Below the pieces are notes generated by a model that had not been told where the DNA came from, ran no database searches, and worked only from the letters and a program-made list of their open reading frames with translations. Both the position numbers and the translations under genes were made by a program. DNA of 25,351 nucleotides, taken from assembly GCA_035946955.1 (NCBI GenBank), contig DASYYE010000083.1, forward strand, positions 1 through 25,351, given 5' to 3'. Below, piece by piece: positions 7,109-14,176 of this stretch (positions are counted from its first letter, which is position 1; each line of letters begins with the position of its first letter). This DNA comes from DASYYE01 sp035946955. GTDB lineage: Bacteria > Actinomycetota > Actinomycetes > Streptosporangiales > Streptosporangiaceae.

Positions 7109-9081
7109 CCGGCAGGCCGCTGGATCTGCACACCGCCAGCGGCGTAGCCATCGAGCATCTTTGTTCCCTTCAGCTCCCCGACGGGCGCTGGGAGGGCGAG
7201 ATGGTGTGGAACACCATGCTGCTGTCCCAGTACGTGCTCACCCATCGGCTGGTAGGCCGGTGGCCGCTGCCTGAGCCCGATATCGCCGGCATCCTGCGGC
7301 ACTTCGAGACGACGCAGCTTCCTGATGGTTCGTGGCCGGCCCACCGGGAGGGGCCGCCATCGGTCTACCTGACTGCGCTGGCCTATGTGACCCTCCGGGT
7401 GCTGGGCCAGCCAGCGGATGCTCCGAGCGTGGCCAGGGCCCGGGACTGGTGGCTTGGCCACGGCTCCATCACGGCCGTTCCGTCCTGGGGACGACTGTGG
7501 CTCGCGCTGCTGGGCCTCTACGGATACGACGGGATCAACCCGGTTCCTCCCGAGCTGTTTTTGCTTCCGCCGCGTGCACCGATGCACCCTGACCGCCTCT
7601 ACTGTCACACGCGGTACACCTACAGCGGCCTTGCCTATTTGTATGGCAGCCGGGCGCAGTTCGACCTCGGACCGCTGGGTGAGCAGTTGCGGCGGGAACT
7701 GTATGGCGCGGATTTCGCGTCTGTCGACTTCGCCGCGGCGCGTGGCCGGCTCACCGGTCCCGATGTGTTCGTGCCACCCCATCCGATCCTGCGCGCGGCA
7801 TATACGGCCCTTGCCGCCTACGAGCGCTGGCCCGTCAAGTCCGCGCGGCGGGCGGCGCTGCGCCGGTGTGCTCAGCATGCGTTGCGCGGGCTCGAAGCTT
7901 CCCGTGGCCATGGCGTGTCGCCTGTGAGCGCCCTGCTCGGCTGCCTGGTCCTGGCCCGCACCGGGGCTCCGCGTGCGCAGGTGCTGGCCGCGCTGGCCGC
8001 TCTCGAGGCCTGGCGCTGGGAGGACGAGGAGGAAGGAATCCGCGTCGTGGGGGCGCGCTCGTCCTCGTGGGACACATCGTTCGCGATGCGCGCGCTGGCC
8101 GCGGCGCCATCCTCAGCCAAGGTCGACGCCGCGCTGGCGCGCGGCTACCGGTGGCTGCTCGGTGCCCAGGCCTGCGAGGAACTCCCTGCCGCGGTCAGCG
8201 GCGGCCGCTCACCGATCAACGGCGGCTGGTGTTTCTCCGACGGAACGCACCGCTGGCCAGTGTCGGACTGCACGGCCGAAGCTCTCTCCGCCATTCTCGC
8301 CGTCCATCACCGGGCCAGGCGGACAGAGCTCGAGCAGCGGATCCCCGACGAACGGATCCATGCCGCTGTCGGGTTCATCCTGGCCAGGCAGAACCGGGAC
8401 GGTGGGTTCGGTACCTATGAGAATGCCAGGGCATCAGGTCTGCTCGAACGGTTCAACCCGTCCGAGATGTACGCCGACTGTATGACCGAGGCCTCCCATG
8501 TCGAGTGCACAGCATCGTGTGTGTCCGCGCTGGCGCGCTTCCGCGCAGACTGCGCCGGCTATCAGGGGATGGGTGATGTCAACCGGGCGGTCAGGCGCGG
8601 CGTCGCGTTCCTGCGATCCCGGCAGCGCGCGGACGGAAGTTATCCGGCCGCCTGGGGGATCGCCTTCACCTACTCCGCGTTCTTCGTGCTGGACGCCTTG
8701 CGGGCCGCGGGCGTTGATCCCGCGGACAAGGCCGTGACCGGCGCGACCGGCTGGCTGATCAAAGCGCAGAAAGCCGATGGCGGCTGGGGCGAGCACCATT
8801 CGAGCTGCCGGTCAGGCAAGTACGTGGAACATCCGCAGAGCCAGGCTGCCATGACCGCCTGGGCTCTGCTGGCCTTGACCCCGGTCGCCGGAACGGGGCA
8901 TCCCGCCGTCCGCCGCGGCTTGGGCTTCCTCGCCAGCCTCATGGAGGGCAGCGCCGGGGGCTGGCCCCGGCAAGCGCCGAGCGGGGTCTTCTTCAAGACA
9001 GCGGTACTGGACTACCGCCTCTACAAGGATGTCTTCCCGGCCTGGGCGCTCGCCGTCGCGAGCGCGGCAACCACTGGCTGA
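7102..9081 (+). CDS. 2,3-oxidosqualene cyclase-family triterpene synthase (not SHC)
   Basis: Terpene cyclase, 659 residues, expected to cyclise 2,3-oxidosqualene to a 3-hydroxy sterol or triterpene skeleton at the membrane. The catalytic site reads VSDCTAE with Asp389, the oxidosqualene cyclase (OSC) signature; squalene-hopene cyclases carry DxDD here. Further OSC landmarks from N to C are: PSWGRLWLALLGLYGYDGINPVPPE (127-151, shown as PSWG to PPE), HPDRLYCHTR with His169, a REL-Y-x-DFASVDF segment (198-210), GLLERFNPSE, HVECTAS with the conserved Cys469, TYSAFF, and GVFFKTAVLDY near the C-terminus. Five QW-type repeats (QxxDGxW/F/Y) are visible. It lacks about 70 N-terminal residues compared with eukaryotic OSCs. 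The ATG at 7102 overlaps the hpnE stop; the longer open frame reaching back to 6637 runs inside hpnE and is rejected. The product cannot be predicted. Confidence 0.94.
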   Translation: MVTGRPLDLHTASGVAIEHLCSLQLPDGRWEGEMVWNTMLLSQYVLTHRLVGRWPLPEPDIAGILRHFETTQLPDGSWPAHREGPPSVYLTALAYVTLRVLGQPADAPSVARARDWWLGHGSITAVPSWGRLWLALLGLYGYDGINPVPPELFLLPPRAPMHPDRLYCHTRYTYSGLAYLYGSRAQFDLGPLGEQLRRELYGADFASVDFAAARGRLTGPDVFVPPHPILRAAYTALAAYERWPVKSARRAALRRCAQHALRGLEASRGHGVSPVSALLGCLVLARTGAPRAQVLAALAALEAWRWEDEEEGIRVVGARSSSWDTSFAMRALAAAPSSAKVDAALARGYRWLLGAQACEELPAAVSGGRSPINGGWCFSDGTHRWPVSDCTAEALSAILAVHHRARRTELEQRIPDERIHAAVGFILARQNRDGGFGTYENARASGLLERFNPSEMYADCMTEASHVECTASCVSALARFRADCAGYQGMGDVNRAVRRGVAFLRSRQRADGSYPAAWGIAFTYSAFFVLDALRAAGVDPADKAVTGATGWLIKAQKADGGWGEHHSSCRSGKYVEHPQSQAAMTAWALLALTPVAGTGHPAVRRGLGFLASLMEGSAGGWPRQAPSGVFFKTAVLDYRLYKDVFPAWALAVASAATTG

Positions 9082-9093
9082 CCAGCGGTTTTA

Positions 9094-9109
9094 GGCCCGC
9101 GGGCCCTGG
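9094..9109 (+). promoter_or_regulatory. Cluster-wide 16-bp GGCC-rich element, copy 1
   Basis: GGCCCGCGGGCCCTGG lies in the 96-bp gap between the cyclase and the next P450. Near-identical copies lie at 11417 and 14087, all in plus orientation and 67-74 bp before a start codon (here 9178). This copy could alternatively be the hairpin of a terminator for the cyclase operon, but no T-run follows. Confidence 0.45.
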
Positions 9110-9177
9110 TTGGGCTGGCTCCTGGCATGTCTACTGAGCGATATCTGCAAAGGACGGCCTGGGGGGTTTAGGCGGAC

Positions 9178-10569
9178 ATGACGACGGCGGACATGACGAC
9201 AGTTCTACCTGAACTCGCTGGGCCGCAGGGTCACCCCGTGCTCGGCAGCTTCACCGAATACCGGCACGACTTGCTGGGGTTCCTGCGGCGGTGCGCGGTG
9301 GACCACGGTGACCTGGTCCCGGTACGGGTCGTGTTCCACCGCGGCTTCCTGGTGAGTTCACCGGAGCTGGCGAACGAGGTGCTGGTGCGCAGGGCCCACG
9401 ATTACCGCAAGGTCTTCCCGCTGCGCTACAACCGCCTGTTCCTTGGTTCCGGACTGCTGACCAGCGAAGGTGATCAGTGGAAGGCTGACCGCCGGCTGGT
9501 GCAGCCCGCGTTCCACGCCGACCGCATCGCTGGCTACGGCTCGATCGTCGTCGAGGAAGCGGCCAGGACCAGGGACAGGTGGCAGGCCGGGCAGGTCGTC
9601 GACATGCAGCAGGAAATGGCGGAGCTGACGCTCAGGGTCGTCGTGCGGTGCCTGTTCGACGTGGACACGGCGCTGGACTTCGAAACCATCTCGTGGGCGG
9701 TAGGGGTCATCCAGGAGAGGATGCGGGAGAGATACCGGGCCATGATCCCGTTGCCTGACAGCGCATGGACACCGCAGAACCTGCGCTTCCGCCAGGCGCT
9801 GCGGGTTCTGGACCGCATCGTCTACGGGTTCATCGCGCAGCGCAGGAACGCCGCCGCCGACCGCACCGACCTGCTGTCGATGCTGATGCACGCCAGGCGC
9901 GAAGATGGCACCAGGGCGAGTGACAAGCAGGTGCGCGACCAGATCATGACGATGTTCTTCGCCGGCCACGAGACGACCGCACTGGCCTTGAGCTGGAGCC
10001 TGTACCTGCTGTCGCGCCATCCCGAGGCTGCGGACGAGGTGCGCGCCGAACTGGCGTTGGTGCTGGGCGAGCGCACGCCGACCGCCGCGGACCTGCCGGG
10101 GCTGCGTCTCACCGGCCAGGTGGTCATGGAGTCGATGCGGCTGTATCCCCCGGTGTACGCCTTTGGCCGGGACGCGGTCCGGGACACCCGGATCGGCGGT
10201 CACACCATCCCCGCGCGGTCAAGCGTGATCATCGCTCCGTGGGTGATGCACCATGACGCGCGGCTGTTCGCCCATCCTCTGGAGTTCCGGCCGGATCGGT
10301 GGACCGAGGAGTTCGCACGGAGCCTGCCCAAGCTTGCGTACTGCCCCTTCGGCGGCGGCGCGCGGATGTGTGTCGGCAAGAACTTCGCGATGATGGAGGC
10401 CGTGCTCGCGCTGGCGACACTGCTGCGAGACTGCCGGGTCCGGCCAGCCTCAAACGAGCCGGCAGAGCTGTGGCCAACCTTCACGCTCCGGTCGCGGCAG
10501 GGGATTCCACTCACCGTGGCCGCCTCCCACGACTCGCCGCTGTGCCTCGCGGGCGCTGCGAGCCGGTGA
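9178..10569 (+). CDS. Cytochrome P450 (first of three)
   Basis: Haem monooxygenase, 463 residues. It has a canonical I-helix oxygen-activation motif AGHETT (262-267), the K-helix ExxR as ESMR (318-321), the FRPDRW segment, and the haem loop FGGGARMCVG with ligand Cys398. The FGGG(A)RxC loop and PDRW segment resemble the P450 group that includes fatty-acid and terpene hydroxylases, rather than classic class I soluble bacterial P450s. It is not a CYP51-type 14-demethylase, whose I-helix reads GHHTSS. No membrane anchor is seen. Its position after the cyclase suggests hydroxylation of the ring system (inference); a role in squalene epoxidation cannot be excluded. The start at 9178 has a weak ribosome site; ATG 9193 is an alternative. 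Confidence 0.92.
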   Translation: MTTADMTTVLPELAGPQGHPVLGSFTEYRHDLLGFLRRCAVDHGDLVPVRVVFHRGFLVSSPELANEVLVRRAHDYRKVFPLRYNRLFLGSGLLTSEGDQWKADRRLVQPAFHADRIAGYGSIVVEEAARTRDRWQAGQVVDMQQEMAELTLRVVVRCLFDVDTALDFETISWAVGVIQERMRERYRAMIPLPDSAWTPQNLRFRQALRVLDRIVYGFIAQRRNAAADRTDLLSMLMHARREDGTRASDKQVRDQIMTMFFAGHETTALALSWSLYLLSRHPEAADEVRAELALVLGERTPTAADLPGLRLTGQVVMESMRLYPPVYAFGRDAVRDTRIGGHTIPARSSVIIAPWVMHHDARLFAHPLEFRPDRWTEEFARSLPKLAYCPFGGGARMCVGKNFAMMEAVLALATLLRDCRVRPASNEPAELWPTFTLRSRQGIPLTVAASHDSPLCLAGAASR

Positions 10570-10576
10570 CTGACGG

Positions 10577-11356
10577 TCAGCCTGCGGACCAGCCGCCGTC
10601 GGCCGCCACAACCGCGCCGTTGACATGGGCCGCCTCGGCACAGGCCAGCCACGAGATGAGCGCCGCGATCTCCTCGGGTGCGGCAGGCGCCGGGGCACGC
10701 GCCAGCGAAAGCTTCATCCTCGCCAACGTCAGTTCCGACCGGGGGCGGGCACTGTGCGCCATGGGCGTGTCGACGCCGCCGGGGCACACCACGTTGCAGC
10801 GGATACCGCGGTCCGCGTAGAGGAAGGCGATCGACCGCGACAAACCGATGACACCGTGCTTGGACGCGGTGTAGGCGGCACCCCCCGCCCCGCCCGTGAA
10901 CCCGGCCGAGGATGCGACGTTGACGATCACGCCGCCCCCTGACCGCAGCATCAGCGGGAGGACTGCCCGGCTGACCCGCATGCTCCCAGTGAGGTTGACC
11001 GACAGGACGCGGTCCCAGATGGCGTCGCGGACCTCGCCGGCCGGGGTGAAATCATCGAGTATGCCCGCAACGTTGGCGAGGATGCCGAACCCCCGGTCTC
11101 CGGCCGCGACCGCGAGCAGGGCGTCAACCTGCGACTGGTCCGTGATGTCACAGCGATGCATCCGGCCACTCAAGCCGCTGGCCGTGAGCATTTCCTGGGC
11201 CCGGCTCAGGGCGTCGGCATCGACGTCACACCCGACGACCTCTGCTCCTTCCCTGGCCAGCCGGAGCGCCGTAGCCAGGCCGATACCCGATCCAGCCCCG
11301 GTGACGAGTGCCCGCAGCCCCAGGTGCCTGCCTTGATCCACGCGAGTCGGTTGCAC
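10577..11356 (-). CDS. Short-chain dehydrogenase/reductase (SDR 1)
   Basis: Classical NAD(P)-dependent SDR of about 259 residues, probably acting on a hydroxyl/ketone of the triterpene. It has TGAGSGIG (19-26), NVAG in place of NNAG (95-98), and a Ser149-Tyr162-Lys166 catalytic set in NVASSAG...AAYTASK. An Asp in GCDVDAD after beta-2 favours NAD(H). It is convergent with the P450 gene, 7 bp apart, and diverges from the acyl-CoA dehydrogenase operon. The frame is open back to a TTG at 11389. GTG at 11356 is preferred because AGGCGG lies 5 nt before it and because a direct repeat at 11365-11405 would otherwise fall inside the gene. Confidence 0.9.
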   Translation of the reverse strand: MQPTRVDQGRHLGLRALVTGAGSGIGLATALRLAREGAEVVGCDVDADALSRAQEMLTASGLSGRMHRCDITDQSQVDALLAVAAGDRGFGILANVAGILDDFTPAGEVRDAIWDRVLSVNLTGSMRVSRAVLPLMLRSGGGVIVNVASSAGFTGGAGGAAYTASKHGVIGLSRSIAFLYADRGIRCNVVCPGGVDTPMAHSARPRSELTLARMKLSLARAPAPAAPEEIAALISWLACAEAAHVNGAVVAADGGWSAG

Positions 11357-11364
11357 GGCACCGC

Positions 11365-11380
11365 CTATAGGCCGGGTATC
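11365..11380. repeat. 16-bp direct repeat, copy 1, in divergent promoter region
   Basis: CTATAGGCCGGGTATC matches the copy at 11390 at 14 of 16 positions; the copies start 25 bp apart. The pair lies between the divergent SDR 1 and acyl-CoA dehydrogenase genes and looks like a tandem operator. Confidence 0.5.
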
Positions 11381-11389
11381 TCGTAACAA

Positions 11390-11405
11390 CTATCGGCTGG
11401 GTATC
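11390..11405. repeat. 16-bp direct repeat, copy 2, in divergent promoter region
   Basis: CTATCGGCTGGGTATC, second copy of the repeat at 11365. It lies immediately before the GGCC-rich element at 11417. Confidence 0.5.
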
Positions 11406-11416
11406 CAGCACAACAA

Positions 11417-11432
11417 GGCCCAGGGGCCCTGG
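11417..11432 (+). promoter_or_regulatory. Cluster-wide 16-bp GGCC-rich element, copy 2
   Basis: GGCCCAGGGGCCCTGG, 14 of 16 identical to the copy at 9094, 65 bp before the ATG at 11498. No gene ends here, since both neighbours start from this gap, so it cannot be a terminator. This argues for a regulatory role for the motif. Confidence 0.5.
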
Positions 11433-11497
11433 TCCGCGGGGGCGGGGACGAGTTGACTTCGGCATGACTCATTCCCTGCGCAAACCGGCGGTAAGCG

Positions 11498-12703
11498 ATG
11501 GACCTTGCTGACAGCCCGGCAGAGGCTGCGTACCGGCGTCGGGTACGTAGCTGGCTGGAATCGAACGCCCGGCACGCCCCGCCCGACAGGACGGTGGTGA
11601 AGGTCCAGGACACCGGACCGTTCCGGGCCTGGCAGCGCAGGCTCTACGAGGCGGGATTCGTCGGGATCACCTGGCCGGCTGAGCACGGCGGCCAGGGACT
11701 CGGCCAGGCCGAGCTGGCCGTTTTCGGTTCCGAGCTGATCCGTGCGGGCGTCCCGGGGCCGTTCGACATGGTGGGAACGTCCGCGGTGGGGCCGACCATC
11801 ATCGCGCTCGGCACCCAGGCGCAGCAAGATCGCTACCTGAGGAAGATCCTGCGCGCCGAGGAATTCTGGTGCCAGTTGTTCAGTGAGCCATCGGCCGGGT
11901 CGGACCTGGCCGCGGTGCGCACCTCGGCAGTCCGTCGCGGTGACGGGTGGGAGATCACCGGCCGCAAGGTATGGACCACCCATGGGCATCAGGCCGATCT
12001 GGGGATGCTGCTTGCCCGCACCGACCCGGACGTCCCGAAACACCAGGGCCTGACCGTGTTCGTCGTGCCGATGGCCGCGCCGGGGGTCATTGTCCAGCCG
12101 CTACGCCAGATGTCCGGCCACCGGGAGTTCAACGAGATCACTCTCGACCATGTGGAACTGGCCGGGGACGCCGTGCTGGGAGAAGTCGGCGGCGGCTGGC
12201 CGGTGGCCCTCACCATGGTGGCGCACGAGCGGCTCCATCTGGTCGCGGGGCTCGACCAGATGGGATTCGACATCCCGTCGCTCGTCGCCTCGGTTGCCCA
12301 GGCCGCGGCCGGCAGCGGGCCGGTGACCGAGTCCGCAGCCGCGTCCATCATCGCCGACCTGCATGCTGTGCGGTTCGGTGGTTACCGTGCCCTGAGCTCG
12401 ATGACGCGGGGGACGCTGCCAAACGCCGGTGCTGGGCTGGGCAAGATCACCGCGATTGATGCGGTGATGCGGGCCTGCCGCCTCATGATCGAGTCTCTCG
12501 GGGCTGAGGCATTCGACGGACAGTGGGGTGACCTGCTGGCCACGATGCCGTGCTGGCGGATGGGCGGCGGCACCCCGGAGATTCTGCTGAACACCGTGGG
12601 AGAGCGTGTCCTCGGCCTGCCGGCTGAAGCGAGGACCGACAAGAACGTTGCATTCCGGGAGCTGGCGCTGGCCGATGCCGAGGGGGCGAGGGCCCCGTCA
12701 TGA
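11498..12703 (+). CDS. Acyl-CoA dehydrogenase, putative catalytic subunit (FadE/ChsE-like)
   Basis: FAD-dependent alpha,beta-dehydrogenation of an acyl-CoA thioester. The 401-residue protein has the FAD-binding segment FSEPSAGSDLAAVRT (128-142), a Trp-Thr strand (GRKVWTTHG), a candidate catalytic Glu244 in VAHERLHL, and a C-terminal GGGTPEILLNTVGERVLGLP stretch. This form, with the Glu in the middle of the protein, is common among actinobacterial steroid dehydrogenases. The next gene encodes a second family member with a 4-bp start/stop overlap, as for the alpha2beta2 ChsE enzymes of steroid side-chain degradation. A heteromeric enzyme acting on a triterpene side-chain CoA ester is therefore inferred; the substrate is unproven. 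Confidence 0.9.
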   Translation: MDLADSPAEAAYRRRVRSWLESNARHAPPDRTVVKVQDTGPFRAWQRRLYEAGFVGITWPAEHGGQGLGQAELAVFGSELIRAGVPGPFDMVGTSAVGPTIIALGTQAQQDRYLRKILRAEEFWCQLFSEPSAGSDLAAVRTSAVRRGDGWEITGRKVWTTHGHQADLGMLLARTDPDVPKHQGLTVFVVPMAAPGVIVQPLRQMSGHREFNEITLDHVELAGDAVLGEVGGGWPVALTMVAHERLHLVAGLDQMGFDIPSLVASVAQAAAGSGPVTESAAASIIADLHAVRFGGYRALSSMTRGTLPNAGAGLGKITAIDAVMRACRLMIESLGAEAFDGQWGDLLATMPCWRMGGGTPEILLNTVGERVLGLPAEARTDKNVAFRELALADAEGARAPS

Positions 12704-13869
12704 ACCTGGAATTCACCAACGAGGAGAAGGAACTCGCCAGGGTGGCACGTAAGGCCCTGGCCGGCCGGGACACGCTGGCTTCGGCGCGAGCCGCGCTGGA
12801 CGGGGACGCTCCCCCTGATCTGTGGGAGCTCGCTGTGCAGCTCGGCTGGCCCGGTGTGCTGGTCACCTCCGACGAGGAAACCGGCGGTACTCTGCTTCCC
12901 GGGCTGGCCGCGGCGATGCTGCTGCACATCGAATGCGGCCGCGCGCTGGCCAGCACCGGCTTGCCAGGCCACGCCGCGGTGCTCGCCGCCTTCGCCCGCC
13001 ATGCACGGCACGACACCGTCACCGCGCTGTGGGAGGAGCTGGTGGCCGGCACGGCCCGCGGTGTGTTCCTCCCGGCCGTGCCGGGTAGCCGCGACGGCCA
13101 TCCGACGATGCAGGTCGACGAGCGGCCCTGCGCGCCGCGCGGGGAGCTTCCTGCCGCCGCAGGTGCCGGCCGGGACATCGAAGTCACCGGCCGCGCCGCC
13201 ATGGTGCCGGGCGTCACCGAGGACGCCACGCTGCTGGTTCCGGTCCGGTGCGCCGACGGCACAGCCGGCGCGGCCCTCGTTGACGGCCAGGCGTCCGGCG
13301 TCAAGATCACGACCGGACGGCGTTACGACATGACCACCTCGACCGGGTCGGTCGACTTCGAGGCCGCACCGGCCACGATGCTGCCGCTGACCGGCGGAGA
13401 CCTGCGCCGGGCCTGGGATGTGATGCAAGTCCTGCTCTCAGCCGAAGCACTCGGGGTCTGCGAGGCCACCCTGGACATGGGCGTGGACTATGCGAAGCGG
13501 CGACGGGCGTTCGGCAGGCCGATCGGCACGTTCCAGGCGATCAAACACCAACTCACGGACGTCTACCGGCAGGCAGAGAATGTCCGGTCGCTGCTGTGCT
13601 TCAGCGCGGTATCCGCCGGTACGGACGAGTTCTCACTGGCGTGCTCCTGTGCGCGACTGGCCGCGGACCGTGCGGCCGAAAGCGCCACGCGCGCCTGCTT
13701 GGCCGTGCACGGAGCCATCGGGGTCACCTGGGAGCACGACGCTCATCTGTACTTCCGCCGCGCCGAGTCAGCGCGGCTCCTGCTCGGCGGGCAGGAGGTG
13801 GCGGCCGGGCACATCGTCGGCGAAAGCCATCGCCTCGCCATCGCCGCGGAGAGCAGGGAAGGCACATGA
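12700..13869 (+). CDS. Acyl-CoA dehydrogenase-like partner subunit
   Basis: The 389-residue protein keeps the C-terminal dehydrogenase fold, including YAKRRRAFGRPIGTFQAIKH (the FAD pyrophosphate-binding Arg-Phe-Gly region) and HGAIGVTWEHDAHLYFRRA. It lacks the middle-domain SEPSAGSD-type FAD signature present in its neighbour; the corresponding stretch is Ala/Gly/Pro-rich and degenerate. This division of motifs fits the non-identical subunits of actinobacterial ChsE-type heterotetramers, where each FAD site is built from both chains. Its ATG overlaps the stop of the preceding gene (ATGA) and its own stop overlaps the ferredoxin start, so one polycistronic, coupled unit is likely. Confidence 0.88.
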   Translation: MNLEFTNEEKELARVARKALAGRDTLASARAALDGDAPPDLWELAVQLGWPGVLVTSDEETGGTLLPGLAAAMLLHIECGRALASTGLPGHAAVLAAFARHARHDTVTALWEELVAGTARGVFLPAVPGSRDGHPTMQVDERPCAPRGELPAAAGAGRDIEVTGRAAMVPGVTEDATLLVPVRCADGTAGAALVDGQASGVKITTGRRYDMTTSTGSVDFEAAPATMLPLTGGDLRRAWDVMQVLLSAEALGVCEATLDMGVDYAKRRRAFGRPIGTFQAIKHQLTDVYRQAENVRSLLCFSAVSAGTDEFSLACSCARLAADRAAESATRACLAVHGAIGVTWEHDAHLYFRRAESARLLLGGQEVAAGHIVGESHRLAIAAESREGT

Positions 13870-14060
13870 AGGTGCGGGTGGATGTGACGAGATGCCTCGG
13901 CTCCGGGCTGTGCTCGCTGAAGGCCCATGAAGTGTTCGACCAGGACGACGAGGGCACCGTCGTGCTGCTCGACCCCCATCCGCCGGCCGCCGTTGACGCA
14001 GAAGTCCGTGATGCGGCACGTTCCTGCCCGGCCGAGGCCATCGCCATCCTGCCTGGCTGA
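13866..14060 (+). CDS. Small [3Fe-4S]-type ferredoxin
   Basis: 64-residue acidic electron carrier. Cluster ligands are Cys10, Cys16 and Cys54 (in RSCPAEAI). The position between the first two, where a [4Fe-4S] protein would have Cys, is Ser13 (CLGSGLC), so a [3Fe-4S] cluster is expected. Such ferredoxins commonly serve actinobacterial P450s, and three P450 genes and a Rieske oxygenase lie nearby. No ferredoxin reductase is visible in the window. The ATG at 13866 overlaps the upstream stop (ATGA); the longer open frame back to 13596 is a shadow of the dehydrogenase gene. Confidence 0.93.
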   Translation: MKVRVDVTRCLGSGLCSLKAHEVFDQDDEGTVVLLDPHPPAAVDAEVRDAARSCPAEAIAILPG

Positions 14061-14086
14061 GCATTCTCGGGGCTGGCATCCGGCTG

Positions 14087-14102
14087 GGCCTACGGGCCCT
14101 GT
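14087..14102 (+). promoter_or_regulatory. Cluster-wide 16-bp GGCC-rich element, copy 3
   Basis: GGCCTACGGGCCCTGT, the third copy, is 74 bp before the ATG at 14177. About 13 bp further on, CCTGGTATTCACTACT resembles CCTGGCATGTCTACT, which follows copy 1 at a similar distance, so the similarity of these two regions extends beyond the core. Confidence 0.45.
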
Positions 14103-14176
14103 TCCAGTACGCAAGCCTGGTATTCACTACTCGCAGGACAGATTACTTGCCCGCACGATTATCCAGGACGGTCCAC

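Noticed and set aside
7102..9081. Annotation as squalene-hopene cyclase from operon context
   Set aside because: The active site is DCTAE, not DxDD, and other segments match the oxidosqualene cyclase family.
9094..9109. Intrinsic terminator of the cyclase operon
   Set aside because: No T-run follows, and a near-identical copy at 11417 sits where no gene ends. A terminator role is not fully excluded for this copy.
9178..10569. First P450 as a CYP51 sterol 14-demethylase
   Set aside because: The I-helix is AGHETT and the haem loop FGGGARMCVG, without the GHHTSS-type signature of CYP51.
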